NCBI GenBank assembly: GCA_916610825.1
Contig: OU744450.1
Location: 26,890,350 to 26,954,349, forward strand
Reading direction: 5' to 3'
DNA from: Haliclystus octoradiatus
Lineage: Eukaryota; Cnidaria; Staurozoa; Stauromedusae; Haliclystidae
Length of the DNA stretch: 64,000 nucleotides
The notes below the pieces were generated by a model, which was not told where the DNA came from, ran no database searches, and worked only from the letters and a program-made list of their open reading frames with translations. This document shows, piece by piece, positions 14,640-27,300 of the stretch (positions within the stretch are counted from its first letter, which is position 1; every line of letters starts with the position of its first letter). The position numbers and the translations under genes are program-made.

Positions 14640-15190
14640 ACATCGTCTGCTGAATGTTATGGTGTTGGTGGGGTAGGATTTATGTGTAATCCGTGCGTTG
14701 ATGTTGGTTATGTTCGTGTAAAGTCTCATTCATCCCGTATTCTAGAATTGTCTGTTGAATATTTGATCGTATCGTACATGTTTTCTCTGGTTACTCTCCC
14801 CCTGACGTTTGACAGACCGAGGCCTCCCTTTTCTATGCTCAGTTATCTTCAATCTTAGTTAATATACCATCCCGTGATGCTATTATGTTGTGTGGTGATT
14901 TTAATGCGTGTTACGCCTTGTAATTAAATCCTGTAGGACGTAATTTAAATGATAATGGCCCTTATTTAATTGATTTTATTAATCTCTATGACCTTACTCC
15001 GTTAAATCATGTGTATCGTAAACCTCTGTTAAGACGCGCTACTTTCTAAGTGGTCCGAAAGGCCGGAAAGAACGTCTTGATTATATTCTCAGTAATTGTC
15101 CACGTTTAATTTACGATTGTGATACTATAGCACCATTTGCTATTCCATCTGACCATCGCCTTGTTTTCTCTTGCATGAAACAACAATTTT
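14640..15190 (+). mobile_element. Decayed non-LTR retrotransposon, endonuclease remnant
   Basis: In broken plus-strand frames this stretch encodes pieces of an APE-type endonuclease: GVGGVGFMCNP, then AIMLCGDFNACYA with the GDFN motif, then LIDFINLYDLTPLNHVYRK, and finally SDHRLVFSCM with the SDH catalytic motif. In-frame stops and shifts at about 14920, 15050 and 15080 show it is dead. No reverse transcriptase part is seen downstream. The order of motifs fits a LINE such as the CR1 or RTE-like groups; the clade cannot be fixed. Confidence 0.75.
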
Positions 15191-15401
15191 TATAATAAAA
15201 GTTGAGGTTGGCTTCTGCAGTCGGCCAGCTACCTGCCAATCATATTTGGTTGTGTGACCTTTTTCCTAGGGACCAGCAGACTACAGACAATGGAGTTATT
15301 TTAGTAAGAAAGTGTTACATGTTAAGATGATATGATTCTATGATTGATTACAAATCAACAGATAATACGTGGTTAGGAATGATTAGTCGAATTAGTTTAT
15401 A

Positions 15402-18400
15402 ATGGAACTGTTCTTTGCAGTATTTTTAAATCTGCTACTATTAATACATTTTGGTTATTTGCTTGGTGATGTAACGATTTCATCAACGGAGGATGATCGT
15501 AAGTCCTCTTAATGGCATTCTGCAATGTCGATCCGAATAGCGTTGATCTTCGAAATGCAATATTCAGATTAATTAAAAGATAGGAAGTTGAAATGAACAA
15601 GAACCGGCGATCTTATCGACATATAGTTTAATACTAATTTATTTTATTTTTACATTTTATATGATTTAAATTAATAGACAAGGCGATGGTTCTGAAAGGT
15701 AACAATTGTATTGCCTGCATTTCATATTTCACAAACTTGGTCGATAGATGAGTGTACTATAATGTTCGTATCCAATATAGACGGCTATATATATTACTCT
15801 AATATTTATTCTTAGCCGTGAACCGCAATAACTATACTGCCGATTAACCTCAACTTTACATGAAAAAACTCCTCCGATGGCATTAACCAAAGAAACGAAG
15901 TATTTACATTTTATAGTTAGTGAAATTCTCTAAATTATACCCCTACTAATTGAGGCTAGTACGCTGTTTGTAGCTTGCTATTTGCCTGTTAAATATATTA
16001 GACAAATATACAACCTACATATACATACACTATATGCATTAATTATCATATTTTAGTCTTTGATAATTCTGACTCGTCGATTTGGTTGGATAAAAGGGAA
16101 ACTGTCCAGAAAGAAACAGAGCGAAAAATTGAAAGTGAGGTTGATGCCATCCCAATAATGGCCGCCTTCAAAAAGACGGAAAATTCTCTGAGCGAAGTTC
16201 TAGACGCAAACAGAAGTAAGCACACAATACGAAGGAATATACAGTATACCGTAATCTTATTTACAGTTCAGAATTCGTCATATACACATCATTTTTCAAC
16301 TTTCTTTTTTCCTCTAGTTACTGGGATTGAGCCTTTTCAAGGAGACATTGATTTAGACGCAGTTGATCAGAAAGTAATTAACGAATCACAAGTCAGCAAA
16401 ACGGGAAGGCGTAGAAATGTGATGGCAGAAAAACGTAAACTTTGGCAGGGAAAAACAATTCCGTATATCATCGATTTTTCAAGAGGTAAATATTGGTGTT
16501 GGGAGGGAGATACGAGTGATGTAGAAGGTGGAAAATGTCTCTCAACATCCCGAGCGTATGGAGCAAGACAAAACTCGTGAACGTATACACTTTTCAGAAA
16601 CGAATAACAGGATTTTGACATGTAGATATATTTTCACTTCAGTTGATGGCACATCTACAATTCGCCAAAGTATGGATGAGATTGAGAAGGTTTCATGTTT
16701 AAAGTTTCGAACGAAGAGACCTGGGGATACCAATTGGTTGAAAATATATAGGGGTATGGGGTGAGTATCATTTTCGTCCTGAATGATGGGTATAGATTGT
16801 ACGATTTATAATAATATTGATCTTATTTCTGAAGGTGTCATTCTGGCATTGGAAGAAAATTCTGGGCCACCGCTGCCACAGATTTATCACTGGGAAGAAT
16901 GTGTGTTCAAAAACCCGTCATTATTCACGAGCTATTGCATGCGTTAGGTGATTATAAGGTTACAGTGTGTATGCTTGGTATTGCATGTCATTGAATCTAT
17001 ATTAGTTTATTGGTCGTTCACAACAGGTTTCTTTCACGAACAAAGCCGTCCAGACCGTGATAGCTTCGTAAAGATTTTCTATGAGAATGTTAGATCAGGT
17101 AAATACTTCCAAGTATGCATTAGTAAAGTTAGGATAGTAGCTGTGGACAGACAAAAATAGTTTCCAAACAAAGCACGAAACATTTGACGATACCATTCAT
17201 GATATAGAGAGTAGGCAATACCAACATGACTCAACTTCAAACTCAGAGTAGCTTCATCGCATAGAGTTTGGATAAATTTACATTGAATTATTCAACATAT
17301 TTTGTATCCATGTAATATTGGATCAAATCTCATATTGATTGACAGCAATCTTATTTTTATCTCCATATATAGTCTTCACTGTCTACTTTTTGATGTCGTT
17401 TGTAGCTTTGAAAGAGAACTTTGATAAATTTGATGGTTACGAGGCTGACGTACAAGACACAGATTATGATTATATGTCACTGATGCATTATGGGAACACA
17501 GCCTTTACAACGAATGGGAGAGAGACAATGCAGTCGATATACGACACCAAAAAGAAATTAGGAGGCAAAAAGATGTCACCGACGGATATTGTTGAATTGA
17601 ATAAGCTGTATCAATGCAAATGTTAGTATCATAATAGAAAGAAATTGTTGACATTTGTTTACGAACACCGCACATCCTATCAATTAATAATTCACGTTTT
17701 GGAACTCTTCAAATCTTTCTTTTTTTCTTGCAATAACTGTTTTGGTAAAGACGAAAAAAGAATCATTTTTGAAATAACGTAGAGATGTTGGGATGATAAT
17801 AATAAATATTTCAATAGTAAAATTATACATTTTAAAAATTACTTTAAACTAATAATATGAATTTAACTGATAACCAACACTTGTCTCGAGGATGCTGGCA
17901 GCATTTCCCTCTTAAAAGCGATAAAGATCTGTTGTATAGCCAGGGTATAGCCCATGGTGCTCTCTGCTGGTCTTGACTTAAAAAGACCATTTTCAAGTTC
18001 CCGTAGGAAGTTAGGATAGTAATGAGATATAATCCCGTAGGAAAAATAATTTAATTCAATTTAACTTTTAGCGAAATCAAAAACTTGGAGTGACTGGGGT
18101 GGATGGAGTCCTTGTCGAATGATGAATAACAAATGCGTTAAACTACGACAGAAATATTGTTTTGCTGAGAATAAGTTGTTATGCGAAGGGGCAGACGTAT
18201 ATGGAGTCAAGGATCAAGAAGAAATGTGTAAAGATCCACTGTGTAGAGGTTAGCACAATCAAGGACAGGCAGCAGAGAGGGTGACACACATTATGTAACA
18301 ATGGAAATAGTATAATCGCTCTATAGATTTAGGTGGTCGAAAAACTGTTTTGCCTCTAAAGGAGTGGTTAGAGCAATTGCTGATCTCTCCACATGCTGCA

Positions 18401-21235
18401 TTGCAAGATTAATTTCAATAACATAGTATGTAGATATCTATTATAACCATTCCGTGCCTATATAGGTATATATATATAAGGCGTATCTGCGTTGATTATA
18501 ACAACCCTTTGACAACTGAGGACAATTGTATGGGATTGTTTCCCAGGATATACTGAGTAATTAGATACCAGAAAGGTGTAGGTAGATATATTGATTAAAC
18601 AGGATAACTATTATAAAGGCAATATTTACAGTCTCAGGGTATGCTCAACAGAGAGAATTTAGAGGTGACATTATCGCGATGATATATCATATAGGTGTAT
18701 ATTAAACGCGTAGTCTTCGCTGAATAAAACACAACTTGTCCAATTTCTTTAGCTGCAATTGACGGTCATTGGGGGGCTTGGAGCGAATGGTCAGGATGTT
18801 CGAAAACATGCGATGAAGGACGTTACACGAGAACAAGAAAATGTGACAACCCAACGCCAAAGCATGATGGGAAACCATGTAAAGGGTCTGGTAATCAAAC
18901 ACGGATATGTTTATTGAAGAAATGCAATGCAAGTGGGTTTGTGGTTGATTTTAATAATACCATTTAAATGTTTTCCTTCTATAACTATTTGTTAACTTTT
19001 GTGTATCAGAATGGTATGATACAAGTTTTGAAGATGGAATGGGTATGTGGCAGCAGGATAACAACGATGATTTTGATTGGATAAGAACGTCAACAGGAAG
19101 TGCTACACTACGAACTGGACCAAAACGAGATCATACAACAGGACATGGTTAGTATATGAAGGTCCCGGATAGAGGTACAATAACCGTCACAACTCACACC
19201 CATTCAATGTAACCAATTGGAGATGTGTGCGAATGGGTAGCTATATGCACTTTAAACAACTGTGTTTTCCTATTTGAATGTAAAATCTTATTTATAAATT
19301 CAGCGCAGTGAAAAAGCCTTGAATGATGATAGCAAGTGACAAACCATCGAGATGTATTCCATTCCAATGTATTGAAGATATAACTGTTTTCTTTCATTGT
19401 CGTTAGGCTATTTTGCATTGATTGATGGCACCCCTCCGCGACGAAGCAGTCAATTAGCTCGTCTCCATAGCGCAGACCTTCCTAGTGGGTTTGGTCCCAA
19501 GTGCATGACCTTCTTCTATGCAATGAGTGGGAAAAACATTGGTTTCCTAGCTGTCTTCTTGAAAACTGCATCAGGTAAATTTATAAATTTGTGGCGTAAG
19601 AATGGTCACCAAGGTAATACCTGGTTCAATGCAGTCATTCAAATTCCACGCGTTGAAGAAAAATTTACGATTAAGATTGAAGCACAACGTGGAAATGGTG
19701 AATTATCCGATATCGCAATTGATGATGTCTACTTTGGAGATGGAAAATGTCCACTGAGCGTTCAAGGTAGATATTGATAGTTTTCAATAGATTTGAAATC
19801 GAGATTCATAGAAAATTCATATTGTCCGTCTACATATAGGCTGTGAAAATCATAATCCATCGTGTGAGGACTGGGCATACATGGGCGAATGCACTTCAAA
19901 TGGAAATTGGATGAAGGAATACTGCTGTAAGGCGTGCCAAGGTAAGCGCAAAAGTTTGGTGTTACGGCGTCAACGATGAACCAGTTTTAGAATGACGTGT
20001 CGTTATGAAATTGTAGGTACCATCATTGAAAGTATTATATAGGTTAAATATATATTTAAACGGACACCTGTTCTGAACGGCCACTCGAGTGCACATCATG
20101 ATCGCAATTAAAAGGGAATGTCCACCAAAATTACATTTGATAATTTAATTGTTTAGAGATTGGTTCGTGCCGAGATGTCAGTTCACGTCATTGTCACTAT
20201 TGGGCAACGAAAGGAGAATGTTCTCGAAATCAGAGTTGGATGTGGAAGAACTGTTGCACTGCATGCAGACGTAAGACTCAATCAGTTATACAATTTCACC
20301 AAGGATCCGCTAAGAAATATTTGAGGATCTTTGATTTCACAATCATTGCTTGATCCGTACTTAGTTCGTATAGTGTAATGCCCGGGGGGTTACTTCCATT
20401 GCGCTTCGACGGAGTCGTTCAAATGGAACTTTGGCAGAACAACCATAAAAAATTTTCACATGATGAAAAAGATACCCTAAATATATTTTTATGAACGGCA
20501 GATTCAACCAAAAGAGATTAAAGAAAAAAATTTCATATGCAAAATTTCTTTTGCACCATGAAAAACTTGCAAAGGCGTCAAAAGGATACCTCAAAAAAAA
20601 TTATGCCCAAATGATACCCCAAAAATGTTTCATGGATGTTGAGAAAGGTACCCTTTAATATTTGAACATCCCCGTATACCCAAAGTATGGAATTTATCCC
20701 CCGGGGTGTAATGAGCATATGAGAATCCGCAGCTTCTTCTGCTAAATCCATCGACTTTTACGAATTTCATTTTTCCTTTTACCGACGATTACTGTCATCA
20801 CGTAGGTCAATTGATGATGTTAATGTTTTTTTATCACGTCAATTGAATCGATCTGATTATGATTGTTTATATGTTATTGATTTGAGAACACCTCCAATGA
20901 CTTCTTTGGCAACCCCATTTTCTCTAGTCTACATACAGCCTCAGTTAGTACAAAATTCATTCAGTTATCCTGAAGAACCTGTGAGACAAAAGTCAAAATG
21001 ACTTGGCAGGTTTAACCCTCTAAAGTAGAGATAGTCCATCAATCGTTTGGACAAAATTCACATAGATAGATGTACATAAATAGGAATATTCCTGATGCGT
21101 CCACGTTTTTATTTGTTCGTAGGCTGTCGTGATAAAGATCCCAAATGCGAGAAATGGCAAAAAGAGGGCGAGTGCAATAAGAACAAACTTTGGATGTACA
21201 GAAACTGTCGAACGTCATGCGGTTATTGTAAATGA
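15402..21235 (+). CDS. Secreted astacin metalloprotease with TSP1, MAM and ShK domains
   Basis: Fourteen exons: 15402-15498, 16057-16215, 16318-16485, 16643-16760, 16835-16947, 17027-17098, 17406-17621, 18072-18248, 18753-18932, 19010-19147, 19407-19766, 19840-19941, 20157-20270, 21123-21235; 2127 nt, 708 residues. Exon 1 encodes a signal peptide (MELFFAVFLNLLLLIHFGY). The propeptide has the FQGDI aspartate-switch motif (about residue 92) and a GRRRN processing site. The astacin domain carries HELLHALGFFHEQSRPDRD for zinc and the Met-turn SLMHY. Two TSP1 repeats follow (about 315-433; WSDWGGWSPC and WGAWSEWSGC), one MAM domain (about 434-600) and three ShK domains (about 600-708), each with six cysteines. 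It should act on extracellular matrix or growth-factor substrates. The exact ortholog is unknown. Confidence 0.93.
20381..20705. mobile_element. MITE with CCCGGGGG termini and 8-bp TSD, copy 1
   Basis: The element begins CCCGGGGGGTTACTTCC and ends with an imperfect inverted copy (GGAATTTATCCCCCGGG). It is flanked by the 8-bp direct repeat GTGTAATG at 20373-20380 and 20706-20713. The 8-bp duplication fits hAT-like or P-like transposases. It lies in astacin intron 13 and has no coding capacity. Confidence 0.8.
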
Positions 21236-21364
21236 TCACGTGGTTAATTTAAAAGGTCTTCCAAATGACATCATAATTATAAATAAATAACTTTATACAT
21301 TAAAGATAATAAATTTCAGATAATTATTAACTTACAGTGAAATGTTCTCTTTCAAATGGTAGAA
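21236..21364. terminator. Convergent 3' ends of astacin and Drosha-like genes
   Basis: Only 129 bases separate the astacin stop from the Drosha-like stop on the other strand. AATAAA occurs at about 21282 and 21308 for the plus-strand gene. Overlapping 3' UTRs are likely. Confidence 0.5.
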
Positions 21365-24300
21365 TTATTTCAGAAATGTGATTTTGTTCAATGCTTCAGT
21401 TGCAGCTGTTGTTTGAGCCTCTTGAATACTAAAAAAGAAAGAAAAACATTTTTCGACGACCATGATCGACAAAATTTGATTTACATTGATTGAGATACTT
21501 CATAGATTACTTGTTGTTCACTTATTCAAGAAGAGAATGTCAGACAGTCATCTTACCACTAAGAGTTTCACACGGGGGAGGGGGTGAGGATTTAGCAGAA
21601 TTGAAGAAGTTACAAAATAGCTATGGCAGCTATCAAACGTTCTGACTATTGTGCATTATAAGAGTACTATTGATATATTGATTAATGCTATGTGTTAGTT
21701 ATGTGGGTGGTCAATGGCCCGGGGGTAACTCCACTATGACGGCTATAAGGGGACGTGCCACTTCTTTTGGGTCCATATTCCAGCTGAGAAAAATTTTTTG
21801 GGTATGAGATTTCAAAGTTTGGAGCTTTTGAGTATCCTATTTTTGACTTTTTCGAGAATTTTTGAAAAAATTGCTAGAACTTTTTGGGTAGCATCAACAG
21901 AATTTTGGAAATTTTTGGGTACTTTACCTTTTTCCAAATTGGCACCTCCCCGTCCCTAAAGAGCTGGACTTACCCCCCCTCGGGTCAATGGTTGGTCATA
22001 GACAAGTTAATCAATCTGAGTGATTTGATAAGTTTAAAGGGAACTAAACTATACTCTCCTGGTCCCATCTAGACATGGGACAGGGATTGAGGGGCGATAT
22101 AAGAAAATATATGGGGAGTACCTCTTTCCAGAGCTACACGCCATTCTCTTTCCATCGACATAAACAGCAACTAAAACATAAGAAACATTCATATAAAATG
22201 GATTTTTTTTGGATTTATCATTTTTACAACAAAGTGGGAATCTAGTAGCATTCTTTCCCCTTTCTTTCAACAATAAAAGATACGTGTAGCTGATACATCT
22301 TAGATCTTGTCTTTATTCTGTTAACCTGCAGGTCCATCAGATATTAATTACGAGGGTCAACTGTGTAAATGATACTGCAGAGAATGTGTTCATTTCTATA
22401 CCTTTGAATATGTGGTCATCAGCACATCCACTTGTTTTTAATGTCCTGTAAAAAACATAGAATAAAGAAAACATATTCACAAAATGTGTTTATAAATTAA
22501 TTTATCATAAATTTATATATAGAGCAAAGCAGGGACGATCAAGGAAAGAATGAGTTTCTTCCATGTCTAATTTGTTACTCAACGTACACATGAACTTCAT
22601 TATGAAAGTTGTACAACTAAATGCTTTTATAGACAGCTTCAAACTAGATGTTATCGTCAAGAGTATAATGGATTAAAATGCACCCTTGCTACACCATAAA
22701 AGCTAGGGGGTCTTAAAGGGAGTTTTGCGTGAAAAATTAAAATATTAATTCCAATTTTATTTGTAATAATCTTGTAAGCCCAAACTTTTCGAAATGCAAT
22801 TGTAGGACTCGTCAATCAATCAATCGACTAATTTTGATAAAGATTCAAAACACTTCAGCATCACCATTTCTCAACACATGTTCATTGTATGTAAATTGGC
22901 AGTGTTAACTTACCTATAGATTGGTTTGTAACGATAACGATTTGATGTGCCTGATGCCATTAGCAAGCATTTCTGTTGTAATAATGATTTTGAATCAATT
23001 AATTGACGAGAAGAGATGATGCCCTGAAACACATAATTAATCAAACTAAATCGTAACTGTGTTTATTTTGCAATGAAGTAAATACTGTACATGAATCGTG
23101 TGTGCATCTGTGGGGACATACCTTCAATTTAGGAAATAAACAAACCCTCAAAAGAGTTCGACAGTAATTGATACCACCATCAATGTAAACAGCAGCAACA
23201 AATGCTAAAATCAAACAGGAAAACCAACGCATATTGACACTAAATTTAATTTAAAAGTTTCACGATGACTTCAAATTTGATCATCCTACCTTCAAGTACA
23301 TCAGCTAGAAGCTTATCCGACGCTTTTTCTGGTCTCTATAGCAACAATTTAAAAAGTATATCAAAAGATAACAAAACGAATATTCCATTTTGCGGCACAA
23401 ATTTACAAGGTTCAATATATGCGAAACATGTATACAACAGACTGCTACAACTAAAAAGAAATGAACCGTTATATACAGGTGACCATTACAAACAGGGTGG
23501 GTTCAATAGAAAATATTTGTTGACAACTATAGACATGAGGCCACTGTATAAAGGTGACCGTTTTAACAGGTTTATCGTACATAAGTCATCAGTAAACCTT
23601 ATAATAACTATTAGTATCTTATACATCATACCCCGTGAATACCATAGTCAATGAAGATGTTGAGACCCAATTCAAGAGCAACTTTTGCTTGACAGGCAGC
23701 GTTAACGAGGGATGAACGAAGAGCCTGGAATGAGAAACAGAAACACGCAGTGAGTTATATATTCATCTCTAAACAGCATCTAACAGAACGATTATCATTC
23801 CGGAATACAAGAAACATTTCAACAGTTTCCAAAGTCTCGTCAAAGAATCATAGAAATATCAACATCTTCTGAATTTGGTGATGGAGATGATCTATATTTA
23901 TAGAGATGGTAAAACCAGTAAACGATCATCTACCCTGGTGTTCTCGTAGCACACATTACTTATATGACAACCTTTCGGAATGTAGGATTGCAGGATTCCC
24001 GCATTTGTTGGATCCTGTTTATACAGAAAAATGACAAAAGAGGACTGGAGAATTCTATTCGATCATGCAGGGTATATATCAGATTTAGTTTGCATTGAGA
24101 AACATCAAAACACACACTTGGCATTTTAATGTGGAACGGGGGTGGGGTTACCATCGTGAACAAACTCTTGAATAAATGAAATATGAGAGACATATTTTTA
24201 AGAATTAGTAAGTATCTAGTCTAGATATAAATCGTGTAATGTAGAAATTTGCCAAACAATCAGAGTTAGAAATGGTTTGATAAACAGGATGACCACTATA

Positions 24301-27300
24301 ACAGTGTGACCACTATCTCAGGTGAGCAGTCCTTTCACTTCCTTTATCAGGTACATCTCGATTTCAGCTGTAGCCTAAAACAGTGAACTGATAACTTATT
24401 AATCATACATACAGATAATTGACCTTCATTGCATGATGGGAAGGATTGAAATACAAATTCAGTCACAAGAAATTTCATCACAGAATCACCAAGAAATTCA
24501 AGTCTTTGGTTATTACCCCTAAAAACATATGCAAATAAAGATTTGAGATAGCAAACTATAGAATTAGAAGAATATTCAAAATTATAATCAATCTCAAAGT
24601 TACATCGTCAATAAGTTAAATCCACTGAGAGCATGTGTCATCGCTTTGGCAACAAGTGAAATGTTTTTGAATTTGAAGCCAATACTATCCTCAAGAGCAA
24701 CAAGATTCTGTTGGTTAAAACAAATGAAACAAATAGAAATTATCATTTAAAGAGACAAAGATCTTACATTGAAGTAATTATGGAATATTTGCTATTCTTC
24801 TTAGTACGAATTCATTATGCAAGGTATATGCCCTTTATGATATCATGACATAATTTTGTTGCTTGAAATCAGGAATATTTTGGAAGCATTCAATGTAAAA
24901 TTGTCATATTTCAAAATAGATTATAGATCATATCCCTAGTGAAAGCTACACGTTGAAATACAATTTAAAGGCATAAAATTGACCGGCGGCCTTTTCGATG
25001 GGTCTTTGGTATATTGTGTGATGCACTAAATCCCTACAAAATTTATGGCTTAAATAATGGCATTCTCCTTTCAACTTTGAGTATGCAAGGCACAATGGTC
25101 AAATTTATGCCTTTAAAATGACAGAATGAAAAATCAAAACAAAAAATTAAACATAATATCATTTACCTTGAGAACTGGATGAGAATCAATCAAGTGACGA
25201 TCACCATTTGGGTATAAAATCTTCAGAATAAAACAAATTCAATCATATCAACACTATTAATCATATACAGTCAAAAACACAGCCACAACGTTAATTTCAC
25301 TATTATTTGTTGTAATCATTTTATCTACTACAAACAATTGAATATATTGTTGAACATTTGATTTGTACAAAATTGAGATGCAATTTTGGTGATGCGTAGG
25401 TCTGCTAGTATCAAGATATTTAGTAGCTCATGCAGAGGTTCTGCATGGTGCATGGGTACGGTAGCTCCTGTTGGTGATAATAGCTTGTTTAGAATGCCAA
25501 TGCTAGTGCCGTGTCCCCACATAGATATTCAATACTCAACATGGGGTTTTCATATGTTTCCAAATGATACAATAGACACTGTATCCTTTATATTTTCATT
25601 ATGTAAGTTACAGACACATATTATGACGTAACCCAACATTTCTTACCTGCAGAGGATGTTGGAAATCATGGGACCAAACCTTTAACAATTCCTATAATTA
25701 AAAAATTGATTTTTGAAAATTGACAAATATTGTGCATCACATTGAACCTACTACATAACGTTGTCTTTTTGTGTATACTTCAGATAAATGTATATACCTG
25801 ATGTATTAGGACAACATTTATTGTGTGGCTTACATGATTATCATTGAACATCAATCTTTCAACTAGAGTCTCACACTCATTCCATCCACTGTCCAAGAAA
25901 ACAGATCCTGAAATGAAATCAACAAACATCTGAAACAGCTTTTAAAAGTATGAGTTGTTGTTTAAAAAATGATCGATTATGAGGTATTTACCAATAACAG
26001 CTTCTACACAATTAGCGAGAAATGCATCTATATGTTCTTCAGTACAGCTCCTATATCAATCATCAAACAATTTAAAATATTATATTAGTTGAGAGCTACA
26101 TTGAAAAATTGACGCTGTCATCTTTTGATGCCTGAATTAATTACAATAAATTATTGACAACTGAATTAATAAATATGATTAGTAAAATACCTCTTGTCAA
26201 TCAAAATAAACTTTTCAAATTGAAATGACTGAAAAATAAAATAAATTAATAAGATTGTTAAAACACACCCTACGCCAAACACACCCCTGTGAAAACTGTT
26301 CAAGAACTGTTCATACAATCTGGGCCATTTAATGTGCATGAACTGCTGATAGACCGTTCATGAACTCAACTATTTTTTTACAGAGAAAGGCTTTTATCTC
26401 TCTACAGAGGTCACATGTTCATCCATAGCAGTTAATCAAATTTAATATTAAATATTTCTTTGGTTAATAATCCAATATGAAACAGGCAAGAAGAGAGATG
26501 TATACAATTCTAATAAAAAGAACAGTGTGTACTAGGCAACAGTTGTCGAGTTGCAAATACCTTACAGACATTATCAGTGCACAAGAAACATGACTAGAAG
26601 AGTATCATACTGACAACAGTGGCATCATATTACATGACATTTAGTATCTCTGATATGTTCGCTTGACATTCAATGATAAACTACATAATTGTGTTACCTT
26701 GGCAACATTGGTCAAATGAGTATTCAAAACAAGAGAAGATCTAAACAATGACAGTTTGCCTTCATTTTTGTTTGGAAACATCTTGAACAGTTTGGTGCTG
26801 AGAAGAGATAATTAATTAGTGATCATTATCATCATTCATCAATAATGATTCAGAGTATAATGGCACATGTAAAACGCTTGAACTATTCCATGGTTGCCAA
26901 CAGTCTTAAACCATTATGCATAGAGCAGTATGCCATATAAGGGTTATATTGTATTAAATCCAAGCCTGCGTCATTGGCCAACTACAGGCACATTTGCCAG
27001 AAAGAGATATATCTTCTTATATTGTTCAAATATGGATGAAATGAAACATGGAAACGGGCAACTTCTCAGCACAGAGTAGCTGGCTGATATGATCCCTGTA
27101 TGAACACATAGTTTATGGACAGTTCATGAAGCGGATGGTAAAAAGTTCATAAATTTGAAAATGCCAAAAATGTTATAAACACTACAAGAACAATTCATGA
27201 AATTAATTAAAAATTCAAACAATTGTGAACTAATAATGTTTTTTGCAAAAGTTGTTTCAATATCATTTCAATTATTTTCACAAAGGTTTATGTTCATTCA

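Noticed and set aside
23265..23654. 129-codon plus-strand ORF
   Set aside because: It is made of the dispersed TATAGTGGTCA repeat and overlaps a real exon of the minus-strand Drosha-like gene (23290-23328).
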